The notes under the pieces are model-generated. The model saw nothing but the letters and a program-made list of their open reading frames with translations. It searched no databases and was not told where the DNA came from. A program made the position numbers and the translations under genes. 64,000 nucleotides of DNA, from contig JAFBJZ010000354.1 in NCBI GenBank assembly GCA_016785225.1, positions 886,001 to 950,000 of the forward strand. The letters are read 5' to 3'. Below are positions 43,401-55,857 of this stretch, piece by piece (position 1 is the first letter of the stretch; each line of letters starts with the position of its first letter). The DNA comes from Psettodes erumei (Eukaryota; Chordata; Actinopteri; Pleuronectiformes; Psettodidae).

Positions 43401-45779
43401 TACCATTGGTTGTTTGCATTCATAACAGACCCAAATGCATCTCAAAAAATTAGAATATCTTGGGGAAAAAACGTTTTGGTTTTTTTTACAATTTAATTCA
43501 AAAACGTAAACGTTGATATACTATATTAATTACATGTAAAGTGAATTATTTCAAGTATTTTTTGTATATTTCAATGACTGGATTATAGCTCTTGAAATTC
43601 AGAAATATCTAAATATCTAACTTCTGACAAGTATATTCATTTATACACTCTTACTTGGATGGTGCTGCTTTACCATGATTTACTACATCAACAGTTCTTA
43701 AATAACTGATGGTAAATATTGAACTTTTTCACCCTATTCTATTTTTTTGAGATGCCAGAGTCGTCTGTTCTTCTCAGTAGTGGTGGTAGCTCTTCTTCTT
43801 GTTATAATTTGCAAGAGAAAAATCAGTCATAACGGGTACTGTTCCTTTGGATTCATGCACAGGTGCACACTTTGTAGGACACAGGGTGGATCTGGATATA
43901 TCAAGATTTATCTCAGTGAGAAAACAGAACCTGTGCCACAAGATCAAGTGGTAAGCCCTTCCTAACATAATGAATATCAATTAGAGATGAGGTTAACACC
44001 TGGGCTGCCACATAGGTCAAGGTTGAGACGACACGTGCTCACAGAGCTGATGGACCGCAATAATACTAAACTCTTGCATATTTACTGTGTGTTTTATCCA
44101 TATATATGCTTAGATAGTTGGTATTTAAGTTCCATTATTTTAACTGGCACGGACACCACACTATTTACAAGAAGAAAGTAACCTACCAGGAAAAGTTTCT
44201 GATCTTTGAGAAATGCGTGTTACAGAACTGAGCATAAATGGAAAAGTGGGGCTGTACTCAGTACAAACTGACCATTGGTCTAACTTTGGAGAGCCCAGTC
44301 CACACATATACACACACCCAGATAACAAACACTAGGATTCTCAGCCCTGTGTATCACGATAACCCAACTTGTGATTGCTGAGGTCGGTGGCTACGGCAGT
44401 TTCCAGTAGATGACAGCCGTGATTAGGGCAAGGCCTCAGTAGACCATGGAGGATTCATCATCGCAAGCTTGTCAACAGCAGCTTGGATAATGCAATGGTG
44501 GCTTGTGTCCGGGCTTCCAGCGAGGCCTCACCAAGTGCTTCTCTCAGCAAGTAAAGCACAGGACAGTGCGTCGGTCAATAGAAGTGATGTTGGGGAGATC
44601 AAAATCAAAAGTGCACATCCCAGCTCCACTCAGCCTTGCTATGTAGGCCCAGTAGAGTGGCTCATGGACAGCTGTCTACTCACCCTGCTGGAACTAATGC
44701 CTGGACTTCACTCATAGAAAACGATCAATATGGCCCCTCGCTCTAAGTCCCTTCATACAGGCACGACTTAAGCAGACAGACTTGCTACTGTCTGAAGTGC
44801 AGAAACCTGCAGGGAAGAGGTAGGGACAATGGACATATTTCCATGTTTACTTTTGTGTTTTGCTAAATGAATTTATTAATATGTTTTGTATTGTTCCTAG
44901 GAGGGAAAAAAGTATATAATTCAGGAGAATATTTGTTGAGAAAAAATTATTTTGGTTAAGCAGTTCTTTTTGTGCAAGTCTTTGTACTTTTTCTGGTGAA
45001 TAATAAAGTTTGGATGTCCTAAAACTCTTGTTACTTACCTTTTTTTTGTAACAACCTGTAAATGAAGTTTTCATTCTAAACTCGGCAAGGATCTTACTAA
45101 GGTAAGGAACATTGTAGTACGACAGATGTATTTGTCTTACGCTCATGTTACTCAAATCTTCCCTCTGTCATCAAAGTTGTCCATAGGGAATATTCTTAGA
45201 CAAATTATTCATTGTTCAGATCAAAAAAGCTACTTGAAACAGAATAGATGGCTTAATACTTACCCAAGGTGTTAAATTTTAAGTTTTAAAAATGTTCTTG
45301 AGATTGATCATATGCAGCACAGTGTACTGTGCATGCAGTTGTATTTCATCTGTTTTGTTGTCTTTGTCATTTTGAACTGTTTTCTGAATTTGTCATTTTT
45401 CCTGGTCTTCCAGCCTCCGTACCTGTATTAGTGGGAACGTGGCTTCTCCCTGCCCCCAAACGGTCTAAAGAGGTCCATCGAATGCAGGTCACAGTGGATC
45501 AGAGCCTTAATTATTTCTCCTTGCTCTAAGCCGTCAGCATGACGAAACCCTAGAATGGTTTGTGTACTTCTTATCCAACTACCCACCCTTGTGCTATTTT
45601 TCTCCTTCCCTTTACTCTTCCCTTGCTTCAAGGTCTAATTACAGTTAACATAATGACACAGCGCTGCTGGTTTTCACTTTGAGTGGAATGATGTAAAACC
45701 ACTGCCAGATAATTAGCCTTTTGTTCAACTGCAAAATCTAAACATTTACACTTACAATGTGTGACCTGTTTTTTTTAAA

Positions 45780-45818
<39 letters not shown>

Positions 45819-48053
45819 ATTATTAATGAAGAATCATAAAAAATGTTCTTTTCTCTCTAAAAGATAATTTCCTATTGGACCTAAAATGTAACTTTAATCA
45901 TAACTGTGTAAATTAAACTAAACATTTAAGAAATGCAGATGTAGCTAGGTTTTAGGCATTTAACCGTCATTCTTTTCCCACAAAATAACATTTGAGTGAA
46001 AGGGCATTAACTTCACCCTGGTTCTGCAGCTCAGGACTGATGTTGGGAAGGATCCTTTTCACACTAAAATTAGCACCCATATAATACCTATATTACATTC
46101 TTTAATAGTTGCCTATGCACTGTAGAAGGAATTTTGAGCTTCTTCTAATGATTTTCACATGCTTTCATATCCTTGCTTCAGATAACATCAAAGGCCTTCT
46201 GTAGATTTGAGATTGTGCACTTCTCAATCAGCTTTAAAAAGAATATAGTTATTATGTTTTCCTATATGATGTCATACTTAGCATTTATATATCTCTGTAT
46301 TGCAGAGATTATAGCGAACTCCTCAGAACATATTCATAGGGGGGCAAAAAAATATTCCTGACTTGTGTCCCCTTGATTTGAGAACACTAGGTCAATACTT
46401 GACAGTGGTCTTTGACTTATCACCATTCCTGCTCAGACATAATTAATTCCTATGATGTAGACCATCACAGTTCTCAAGCAAATGAATAAGTTCATGTAAA
46501 TGTAGGCCAAAGAGCACATTGAAAAGCCACATTATTGCACTTGGAAATCTAAGTAAGCGCTTTGTACGGGCACTGTGATTGGTTTTAGGTAAGCTGTGGT
46601 TCAATGTTAGGTCATGCAGTATGCAGAGATATGCAATTTGGAGATGTCATAAGTACCTCAAGAAAAATCTATCAAGACACAGGCAGCAAGTAAGACAATG
46701 AACTTGTTAAATTTAATCCTCCATCATTATTTGTAATTTGCATTCACTTGCATACATAACAAGGCTACGTCTGACTTTTTTCTGACAAGTTCATAATGAC
46801 ATATCAGAGGATCCTCACTAGGATCTGATTATTTCTAGTTCATTAGTTGTTTTTGAGTGTTTGTAATTGGTTTTTATTTATTCAATTGTGCACACGTAAC
46901 TGCAGTCACTGATGCTGTGCAACAAAACTACTTTAATCATCATTTGTTTTTGGCATTTCAGGCCCTATTCTTGTCGATTTAGTTCTGCTGCTAGATCTCT
47001 GTGTCTTAAAGACGCCATCATCGTTTGCTAAGTTCAGAGTAGTAGACCATAACCAACCTTTCAAAATGCTGGCGAGCGTATAAATGAAGTTTTATCATTG
47101 ACCTGCCATTGTGGAGAATAGTAAACGGGGCCAGCCCTTGGGGAAAAAACGTGATGGGGCTGTTTCTGCCCTATTCAAAGTATGCTTTGTTTGATGGCCA
47201 GCTAAACTTCCCCAGGCCTGCCTCAGGGAAAAGTCTGATTTTTGAAAGCCCAGTTCTCACCACGCCCAGCCTTACAGCAAGACCAGCAATGTGATGCCCA
47301 CAGGGAGACCTAGGCACTCTTTTTGAGAAGTCTGCAAAACTACAGAGGTCCAACTCAAAAGATGCTGCCTTGTTGCTGTGCTAGACAATGACCCTGCCAC
47401 TATGAGACATTTGTTTGTCAAAGAAATTGGGGCACATATCTGGAGTGTTCAAGAACATTATAGTCATAAATATCCAAGGACAAGACACAGGCAGAGCACC
47501 AACAAGTCCTACCCTTCTTTGCGTCTGGCTGCCATCTCCCAGAGGAATCAGATTTCTGAAGGTCTTCAGTGAGGTGTCTCCATCAGGCCAAAGAGCCTGC
47601 TCAAACAACTGGACCGCAATGTCCTGGACCCACTTCTGCAATGGCTGACTTTTCTCCAACCCTCCTTATTTCTTCCAGCTGTAAACCATGACAAAATATG
47701 GATACTGCACCAGTTGGTGTGTATCTCCAAAAACAGATCTGTGCCAAGCTAGTATGTAAGTAGTAAGTCTGGATGCTCATGCTGGAATAATGTGACGTAT
47801 TTTGACCTTTTGGTTTCTGCTAATTGGCTTTTAACAGTAATGTTGACGATGTAGAAATAGCAAAACCCTTTTAAAGAATACCCCTCATTAGCCAAGGTTA
47901 CATTGACACAGTTGAAGGATTGATTTGAATCTGTCTGTTGCAGTGGACCCCAGGATCCTCCTGAGCCCTCAGAGCCCACACCCCATCACACCGCAATCAC
48001 CCCCCTCTGTAGCTTCAGCACAGCAGCGGCCACCAACCAATAGACTCCCTTGA
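34447..48053 (+). CDS. dedd2: DED-containing nuclear protein Dedd2 (5 coding exons, long introns)
   Basis: DEDD/DEDD2 proteins carry an N-terminal death effector domain, move to nucleus and nucleolus and take part in death-receptor signalling. Coding exons: 34447-34951, 35111-35239, 35592-35720, 42839-43207 and a probable last exon 47944-48053 (stop TGA 48051-48053); 413 residues. Seen: the DED opening GMLSLHEVFEVVGSQLTE (residues 37-54), SGLELFLELERQG (123-135), the charge-triad region RHDLL (154-158), a basic block RRRRKKRGHGWSRRLKKTGR (223-242) that should be a nuclear/nucleolar signal, and the conserved C-terminal DEDD domain from CDIRLRVRAEY (254) to EDDYEEGRRLL. GMLSLHxxFEVVG and FWGDYLSGALL favour Dedd2 over Dedd. 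Human DEDD2 is 326 residues. Residues 67-122 form a loop about 44 residues longer than in human. An alternative start is Met11 (MAAVHHQ). The last exon is less certain than the rest; see findings. Confidence 0.9.
35721..42838 (+). other. dedd2: dedd2 intron 4 (7.1 kb)
   Basis: Non-coding sequence between the donor at 35720/35721 and the acceptor ATTATCAG at 42838. It contains poly(T) runs (37668-37685, 40541-40563, 41086-41102) and a small CCGTACGTACGG palindrome near 37390. No internal exon or gene could be supported on either strand. Confidence 0.65.
43383..43396 (+). promoter_or_regulatory. CTCF-type motif
   Basis: CCAGCAGATGGCGG fits all 14 positions of the CTCF core consensus CCASYAGRKGGCRS. 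It is 175 nt past the donor of dedd2 exon 42839-43207. Near matches (13/14) occur at 49197-49210 and 19618-19631. Confidence 0.4.
43428..43680. mobile_element. Dispersed repeat of the 'ATCTCAAAAAATTAGAATAT' type
   Basis: The start (ATGCATCTCAAAAAATTAGA), followed by AATTTAATTCAAAAA, GTGAATTATTTCAAG, ATTATAGCT and later a CATGATTTACTACATCAAC segment, matches in order a repeat family I recognise as widespread in fish genomes. The copy is diverged and has no ORF. Its class is not stated because I cannot check a repeat library. Confidence 0.55.
45781..45816. repeat. (TTA)12 microsatellite
   Basis: Trinucleotide repeat in dedd2 intron 5. Confidence 0.95.
47944..48053 (+). other. dedd2: Probable last coding exon of dedd2
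   Basis: The acceptor CTGTCTGTTGCAG lies just before 47944, and the phase (G|TG) continues the reading frame from the donor TCATCCG|GTAATG at 43207/43208. It encodes 36 Pro/Ser/Gln-rich residues (starting VDPRILLSPQSPHP) and a stop. AATAAA at 48238-48243 follows at normal distance. If the donor at 43207 is not used, the protein ends instead at 43245 after 11 further residues. Confidence 0.55.
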
Positions 48054-48237
48054 TGCCTCACTGATCTACATCCAGGTCAAGGATTCCACAGACGGGGTCA
48101 AAGATCCTGTTGCTATGGTTACGAAGATGAGGGAGGCTGGACAAGCAGTGGCTGCCCTATGATGCCGTAGGCAGAGGACCAAAAGACCACAGGAGGCCAA
48201 GGTAAGAGGGAAATAATGATTGAGCCTGTATTGAAAA

Positions 48238-48243
48238 AATAAA
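48238..48243 (+). terminator. dedd2: dedd2 poly(A) signal
   Basis: AATAAA 185 nt after the inferred stop at 48053, with a T-rich downstream element. A second AATAAA near 48328 is a possible alternative. Confidence 0.5.
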
Positions 48244-49677
48244 ACTTTATTGTTTTTTTGACGAATCAATCACTTTAAACATGTGTTTTCACTTTCTATT
48301 ACCTGCAGTTGGGAATAACTTGGAGTAAATAAAGCAACTCCCTTTTGATTTTTTTTTTTTTTTACAACATAGCACACATTGAACATTTGGTGCAGTGAAT
48401 GTTCAGTTTATTGCCTAAACACTTCATACAGACATCAGAGGGTTTTTTGGGGTTTTTTTTTGTTCCATGGTGCAAATTGTATTGTGGTGAAAAAGCTAAC
48501 ATAATGCTGGGTGGTGTGGCAGGACACTGGTCATCATCCTCCCGTAGACTTTATTCCACTGTCCGCAGGTGTTCTTCGCACCTCCTTGATTGGATGGAGA
48601 CTCAAGTCATCTTGTGGTAGCTCAGGCCTAAATCAGTCTCCTATCAAAACGTGTCATCTAAAGCTGATAGACACTATAGCCTTCTGCTGGCCCACTGGGG
48701 CTGCTGTTATTGTATGTATACCCTGCAGCATATGGTATATCTCTCTGATGGGGGAAATTCTACGGCTTTTATTGAGGAGAGAAAATTAGATTAGGTGATC
48801 TTCTCGAAAGGCTCCTCGGCCTCTTGGCTTTCCTTGGATTACCTCTGCAATGTGTGTGGTTGTAAAGCTAGCAGGCAGTCGCAACAGATTTCAAACTAGA
48901 TTTTTTTATAGGCAAGATTTGAGCCGATTTTTCAAAAATACACACAATTTAAAAAAGATTTTGTGAGGTCAGTTGCTGAATTTATCGTTCTTAAACCAGG
49001 GAAATAGGTTTATTTATGCAGATGTTATTCAGGACAAAATCCAGTGTGATTTTCCTAACTGAATTAAATCAGACCCCTTGAATTGGTAAATCAAAAGCAA
49101 ACCAAGTTTTGGAGTCACTGTGTCAGCTTGAGTGTGAACAGAGAGAACAGCGGTTTCTCCGTTCGTGCTGAGCAGAAAGGATTGTGTTTCCTACGGCCTG
49201 CAGGTGGCAGCATACAGATGATTCACCAATTTGCGGAGGCCTCGTATTCAAAACAGCAGAGCTTCCTGCTGAATATCCACTGAAGGGTCAGAAGCATCTG
49301 TCATGTTATAAAGTTACAGTAGTCAAGGGGAAAGAAAGCCTCCCTGAAGACAGACTGATTTAAAATGTGAACTAGAAGAACTTAAATGGCTTGTTTATAC
49401 ATATTTAATAGAATTATTATGTCGGCAGCTCAGTCTCTGTGTCAGGCTGTGCCCTTTAAACACATCCTGCACCTACAAAGTAAATCAGCACCATAAACAA
49501 ACTGGCATCTTTAAGAGAACATAACAGGAGGTCTGCGCAGTGATATTTAATCCTCCGAAGGCTTTTGATTGCTAATTACCTCACATGTGTCACAATCCCC
49601 TCCTTGCACTTCCAAACGACCGTCTTGCCTTCCTGCCGCCTTCCTTCTCTCTCATGCACGCGCCTCTTTCTCCTCAG

Positions 49678-49734
49678 CAGCAGCACCACAGCCACCGGGT
49701 CGCCATGGAAACCACCGAGAGACACACTTCCCGG
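49678..49734 (+). other. Exon-like segment A after dedd2
   Basis: A strong polypyrimidine tract and CTCCTCAG acceptor precede it, and CCCGG|GTGAGA follows. Inside is an ATG at 49705 in near-perfect Kozak context (GTCGCCATGG). All three frames are open over the 57 nt, so the coding frame is not decided. Read from the ATG it gives METTERHTSR. No family is recognised. Confidence 0.3.
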
Positions 49735-50021
49735 GTGAGAGATGGAGAGAGAAAGAGGGACAACGAGGGACAGAGAGAGAGAGAGAGAGAAAGGGGACAT
49801 GAAAGGTTAGGGTGTAACCATATGCCCCCCAAACACCCCCCCCCACACACACACACACACCCTAACCTCTACCCCCACCCCACCCCTTAGTTTAATGCTG
49901 AGCCCCCAACACACACACACACACACGCACACACACAGTCACTGCCCCCCCTTACATGCACCTCTGCCTCCCTCGTAACCCTCTCCCCCATCTTTTTGCT
50001 CTCCATCCCTCTCTTGTCCAG

Positions 50022-50071
50022 ACAGGCTGCTCGCTTGGCGCGGATGGAGACGTTCACCGATGGAAGCACTG
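50022..50071 (+). other. Exon-like segment B after dedd2
   Basis: The acceptor CTCTTGTCCAG precedes it and the donor ACTG|GTAAAT follows. It is 50 nt and open in all three frames when joined to segment A. One frame has its own ATG at 50044 (METFTDGSTG). Spacing to A (287 nt) fits a small intron. Function unknown. Confidence 0.3.
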
Positions 50072-51245
50072 GTAAATTTACACATCCACAAAACAAACAA
50101 AACAAAACAAAACAACAAGAAATGTATTCTAGGGGGGCGGGGTCGGGGCTCAGCTTTGCATTCTACAGACAACTCCTTTTCCTCCACGTGTCTTTTCACC
50201 TTTCCTCTCTTCAGCCGTACCATACACTCCCATTTTCCCTTCTCAAATCGCAAGCTCTCTGTTCTGTGTGAATTCAAAAAAGCGAAAGGTGTTAGTCCAC
50301 TTGCCGGGGGAGCCAGACTTTCCTCGTGGCAGCGTCCTGGGGAAAGGCGGTGCAGACAGGGGAGAGGGCTAGAGAAATATCGGTCCTAATGATTGTTTGT
50401 GCGGGGCAGGGCTTTTTTTTATTGATTAGAAAGAAATTAATTCACGGGGGAACCCTCGTGTTCTGACTCTCACTCCCTCTCTCCTGCTCTCTCTCTCTCT
50501 CTCTACCCTCCTATCCTCCCTTGCTCCTTTGCTCCGTGGACGAATAGCGTTGTGTCTTCTTGCCTGCTCTACATGTTGTATTATCGCGGGAATATTTGAT
50601 TCGGAATATCACCTGTGTTATGCATATGCGGAAGTCTCGCTGCAGCACTCCGTCTGTAATGTTCTATCATGCTCTGTGAATGTCATGCTCAATATTTGCC
50701 TCCTATAAGCGACGTGAGTGAATGGTTTTTGTCATTGCTGCTGAATGCAGTGGGTGTTTTTTTTCATTTGGCGTGTTATGCAGTTCACATTTAAATTCAT
50801 GCACATCTGGCAGCATGGTGCTCTGGCTTGAAGGGAGCTGTGATGCTGAGACAGCTGCAGCGATTTACACTATTTCGACTTTCCCCGCTGACTCCTCTTC
50901 AGCCGTTATGCCCTTTGTTGTTTGATTTCTAATTGGCAAAGGCCATGGCTAATTTGAGCGCTCTTTACGCACAGGTGGGTGTGCTGGGCGCTGTGTTAAT
51001 AGGCAACCTGTGTCTTAATTTGTGCATAACGTGGCTTGTAAGGCAGTGGTTTACGGCCAAAGTCGTCCGCTCTGTGAGGTTTTTAATCAATGTGGTCGAT
51101 ATTTGCTCGTCGGTATCCAGATGCCCGCAGATAGCACAATAACACCTCCGCGCGGAGAGGGCTGATCGGCCGCAGAAGGGAAATCGATGGACAGACTGAG
51201 TTAATTATGAGAAAATCAATTAAAAGGAGGGGAATCTATGGGCTT

Positions 51246-51250
51246 TATAA
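51246..51250 (+). promoter_or_regulatory. TATA-like site before a GC-rich start region
   Basis: TTTATAAGG is followed within 30-60 nt by purine- and GC-rich sequence with CpGs (51265-51380). The arrangement resembles a TATA promoter firing to the right, but no clear downstream exon was found. Confidence 0.25.
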
Positions 51251-54200
51251 GGCCGAGCAGGGAGCTCGCACCGGGAGAGGAGAGGAGGAGAGCGGCCAGT
51301 GGACACCTCCCAGCCGTGGCTCGCCTCTGCTGCCTGGTCGCTGCGCTGCCTGCACGGTGCTCCGTTAGCCTGCAGCACTGACTACACGTGTGGCAAAGTC
51401 CCCGCATCCCATCATTTCCCCCACCAAAATCCCGTTTAAACATCTGTCGCTCAGTATATCTGTAGCATTTGTTCACGTTTTTGCGCACAGTGTCGTGCTG
51501 ATGGACACACACCTCTGTGGATGCATCGGTCCTGCATTATCACACGGTTTGGTTCAGATGTCCAATCCTGCTTGACATTTGCTCTCCATCAAAAGGAGAC
51601 AAGCTTGCATATGCACATTAGTGCCTCATCTGACGTTAACGTGTTGACCCTCACACATATACAAAGATAAGAAAACATGTTGATCAGAAATGTTGTGTTT
51701 TTTTTCTGATGAAACTGCCACAAGGCCTGAATGTCCCAGTGTTGCATCTTTAATTTTTGGGAGGTAAATATACATAATGTAGAGGTAGATTATACAGAGG
51801 AGTTGAGAGCAGGGCTGTTGCACACACCCAAGTGAACTCGTCTAAGTTTATAGGATAATTTGAAACTGTGTGTGTGTGTGTGTGTGTGTACCACAGTGTG
51901 GTATTGCCAGTTTGCGTTTAACCTCGAGGTTTATGTAGATTAATTAAGGACTATTATCTTGTATGTGGACAAACCACACGTAACCGTAACCGTGAACAGT
52001 TTAAAGTCATCACATTATATAACAGGGAAAATGTGAAGCGTTAACCACGGTACTCATAGGACTTAAACCCCAGGAGACCCGGACACAGTTCTCGTTACGA
52101 CTGCAGCTGTAAAAGAGACGATTTTTTTTGTTTGTCTGTTTGTTTATTTCAAATTCATTTTCCGTTCCTGCATTTTGATCATTTATTTCCCCTAGTTCGC
52201 ATTGATTGTTTGGCTCTTAGTTGACAAAACGTTGTCTCATTAAAAGTCACAATATTTGTTACATATTCATTACTGCTGCACCGTGAAACACGTTACTTTG
52301 CACAAGTTACTTTCCACTGTATTCAGGAGTAAGCCCTAAATTTACCAACGCAATAGAAATAGTAATAATACATGCATATTTTGGTTTTACGTTGACAAAC
52401 GCTTTCTCAGTGTGCGCACGATGACAGCGTTTCACCTGACTTTCCTCTCGATAAGCCTCGTCAGTAGTTGGTGTTTTGAGTTCTTGCTTCTTCATCTCAC
52501 CTTATATTCACCATCCTATAACCATCAGTATAATTTCAGTATCAGTATGCCGAAATATGCGTGTGTGTGTTAGTTAGTGTGTGTATCCGTATGCATTTTA
52601 ACAACATACTCCACATCATCCGCGTAAGTTAATAGTAAATATGTTTAATTTGTCATGTGCAATCGTCTTGAAATATTAAAATATAGCTTGAAAGTACATT
52701 GAATTAAAAGCGAAATGAATGTCAGTTGTGCTGCAGCTGCATGTGATGGGCTCTGTCCACACTGTTGCTTTGCATATAAAGGCAAAATCTCCAAATCGTT
52801 ATTGGCCGTTTGATGTTTATATTCGTGTCACTGATCACACTGAACATGATTTAGTCTAATTTTGCAATTCAAATCTATGCTCTGCAGGTTAAAGTTTAGG
52901 TTTTGTCTGCGAATATTTAAATATTAATGCAGTATGCAGTATTTTTGCATATGAGTATTTGAAGACCAAGATTCCGAGTTTATTTTAGGATCCTTTTCAA
53001 AAATGGCTGAATATCCTACAAAGCCTATTGCTCTCAAATGTCCAGTCGTGAATGTCTTATGCATATTATGTAAATAAAAATCCATAGAGCCATATTATTT
53101 CAACATATTATTTATCTTTTTCCAATATTTCATTAGGTATTTATTAAAGCCGAGATTGTACTCCAAAACCATACAGTTTGGGGGTGTTCGCACTTTCGAT
53201 TTTAATTTCGAAGTTGGCTATTTAAAATTCTTTGCGACAAAGTTGAGGAAAATTTTCGAAACAAGAGGCCCCTTAATTTCACTTGTGTAATTTATTTTGG
53301 TGGTCTAGTAATTTTCTGCATGTCGCAAATTGTCAAACTGTTATCCATATCTAACTTTTTAAAAACTCGCCTACATATTATTACATATTAGACGATACAG
53401 TAAAGACCAGGCTATTTGGGGGAAAAGCTGTGCAGTTTTTCGGGAGAAAAGTGAGGAGTTACAAAATGTAAAATGCATGTTCATTCGCTTATACGGTAAA
53501 TGTAGCAATCTGAAGAAACCACGGGAAATGTTTGCGTGCAGTTTTCTAACGTTGTTATAATAATCAGGTGATCAAATCAATTGCAAAAAAACAACATTCA
53601 AAGTTCATCAATCAAGTGATGGCACCTGCACATTTACGACAGAGAAAAACCCTGCATAAAACTGCAGACTGATATTCAGATGTCTTTATAAAATCATTTC
53701 GTCTTAACTCTGTTTGGGGTTTCTTAAAAAGCAGCGTGTACCGGAGAAATTATTACCGAAATTTTATAGATCATCCAAATAGGATTGAGGCGGCTGCTAC
53801 AGTGAGGAGTCTGCAGATGGACTGGGACCATTTTTTTTTTTTTTTTTTTGCACAACTGGCACCCTGAACCCCCATCCCGCACCTTATCAACTTAAAACAG
53901 ACCACACAACCGATACATTCCATTTTTATGGTTTAGGTTAAAGTCTATGCAGCCTGTCCGAAAGCTCATTCCATAAACGGTTTATTGGCTCAGTTTTTGG
54001 CTTTATAAATCCCGATCGTTCATGTAGGCTTTGATGTAGTTTTTTTTTACTATACACTTTTTTGTCACTGGCTACTTCCAGTCGGTATCAAGCACCACAG
54101 GCCATACAAAATGAATCCATTTTCTGCGCACGACTCCCCTCCCAAATGGCGTGGCAGCTCTCCGCGGCCCGGTGCACAATGCGGTAATGACCAGCAGGTC

Positions 54201-55797
54201 AAAGGTCGCTTGGCCAGTTCCTCAATTAAGCCGAAAAGATTGCAGTTGCACGATGCATCGTTTTTGTGATAAGAAGGGGCCAGCAGTGACCGGTATATGT
54301 GGAATATATTAATATAGGCTTTGCCTGAGCAGCAAACTTTTCCCCGCAAAATGCTCAGGGTGAAGTCTACTGCATATGGTTTCAGTACTATCTGAAAGAG
54401 TTGTCTGCTTACTGAACATGATTTTTTTTTAAAGCAGTGAAATAACATTTTAGATATATAACATTTGTGTACAGTTGGTGTCCCTGCTATAACCTAAATT
54501 GAGTTTTATTTTAATTTATTGTATATATTTCACATATGCATTTTAAAGGAACATTTATTGTATGACTCAGGAACACACAGAAAAAATATGAACAATAACT
54601 AATAAGTCAGATAAATACTTACTTTGTCATAAGTCAGTAAATAATTCTAATAAGGGAAGTTTGTGATAGAGGAAAAAGGTAGTTAAGTTAGGTAGTGTTG
54701 TTTGTTTCGGGTTTGTGTGTACATGTGTGTTTAGGCTTCTTGTCTCTCTCGTGGAAGAGTGTTTATCCCCCCCACACACACGCACAGTCATGCATCAATT
54801 GTGGTTATTGAATATAATCAATGGGCAATTCATGATCATCGCTGCATCGATTAGCTGATAAATGGCAGTTGGATTAATCATCCACAAAGATCCTGTTGTC
54901 CAAAAGGTGTTGTCTTTTTCAACTTGACCACTCAGCCAGTCGCAGCAGCCGGTCGGACCGCGGCTCCCCCCAGCACAGACACGACTTCAATAAGTGACAA
55001 GAGAGGTGATAAATTGATCAAAAATGACCACAATGAAACGGGCCTCTTGTGAGACCACGCATGTCCATTATGTGAGTGTGTCTGCGGGTGTGTGGTTGGA
55101 ATACATCAAGGGCTTGGTGTCAAAGTTCAGCTTCATCCCAGACTGATGACCCTGCAGACGGACTGACCTTTTGTGGGGGGGGGGTCTAAAAGCTGGGGGA
55201 GGAGACAGCAGACTGGACTGGCCAGGGAGAGGAGAGAAGATGGGGAAAGGGGGGAAAGATGGATAAGAGGAGGTGAAATTTAGGACAAGAATGAAGGAAG
55301 GAAGGAGTGCAGGGGAAACTGAAGAGGAAATTGTCATGAGGAGAGACACTGCAGTGGACCTTGAATGCATCCTTATGGTTTTTGTCCATCTGCTCTGCTC
55401 CGGTCTCCCCTGGTTTTTGTGCTTGGCCCTGGTTTGAAGCAGTGAATTAACACCTGACCCTGGCTCATGACCCTACCCCCTTCTTCCTTCTACCCCCTCC
55501 AGATTAGCAAATATGAACCTATCTAGCCTGGACACACACTCATATACACACACAGAGACATAGAGCAACACAGAATTGCAATCACACGCGTAGCTACTTA
55601 ATGTATATAGAGAGTAAAAAAAGAACAATGCAGCCTCATGTACATTGTCCACACAACCTTTACACATCCCATCGTCTGTCCACCATCCAATTCCCCAGAG
55701 TGAAGCCTCAGTGTTACTGCTTGTCACCATAACGGTCAGTCTGTAATGACTACCTCCCCCCACACAATGACCAGGGAAGCAGACCCCCCCCCCACCA

Positions 55798-55798
<1 letters not shown>

Positions 55799-55852
<54 letters not shown>
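55799..55852. repeat. (CA)27 microsatellite after a C-rich stretch
   Basis: Among the longest pure CA tracts in the window, preceded by a poly(C)/CCA stretch. It generates spurious Cys/Val-rich ORFs on the minus strand. Confidence 0.95.

Positions 55853-55857
<5 letters not shown>

Larger units (their letters stand above)
43208..47943 (+). other. dedd2: dedd2 intron 5 (4.7 kb), if the last exon is right
   Basis: It contains a dispersed repeat (43428-43680), a CTCF-type motif (43383-43396), a (TTA)n tract and an in-frame exon-like segment at 45415-45529. The stretch 46950-47660 is less AT-rich than its surroundings and open over 80-90 codons on both strands; I do not recognise it. Confidence 0.5.

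Noticed and set aside
55473..55853. Cys/Val-rich minus-strand open frame
   Set aside because: It is a translation of the (CA)n microsatellite and its flanks.
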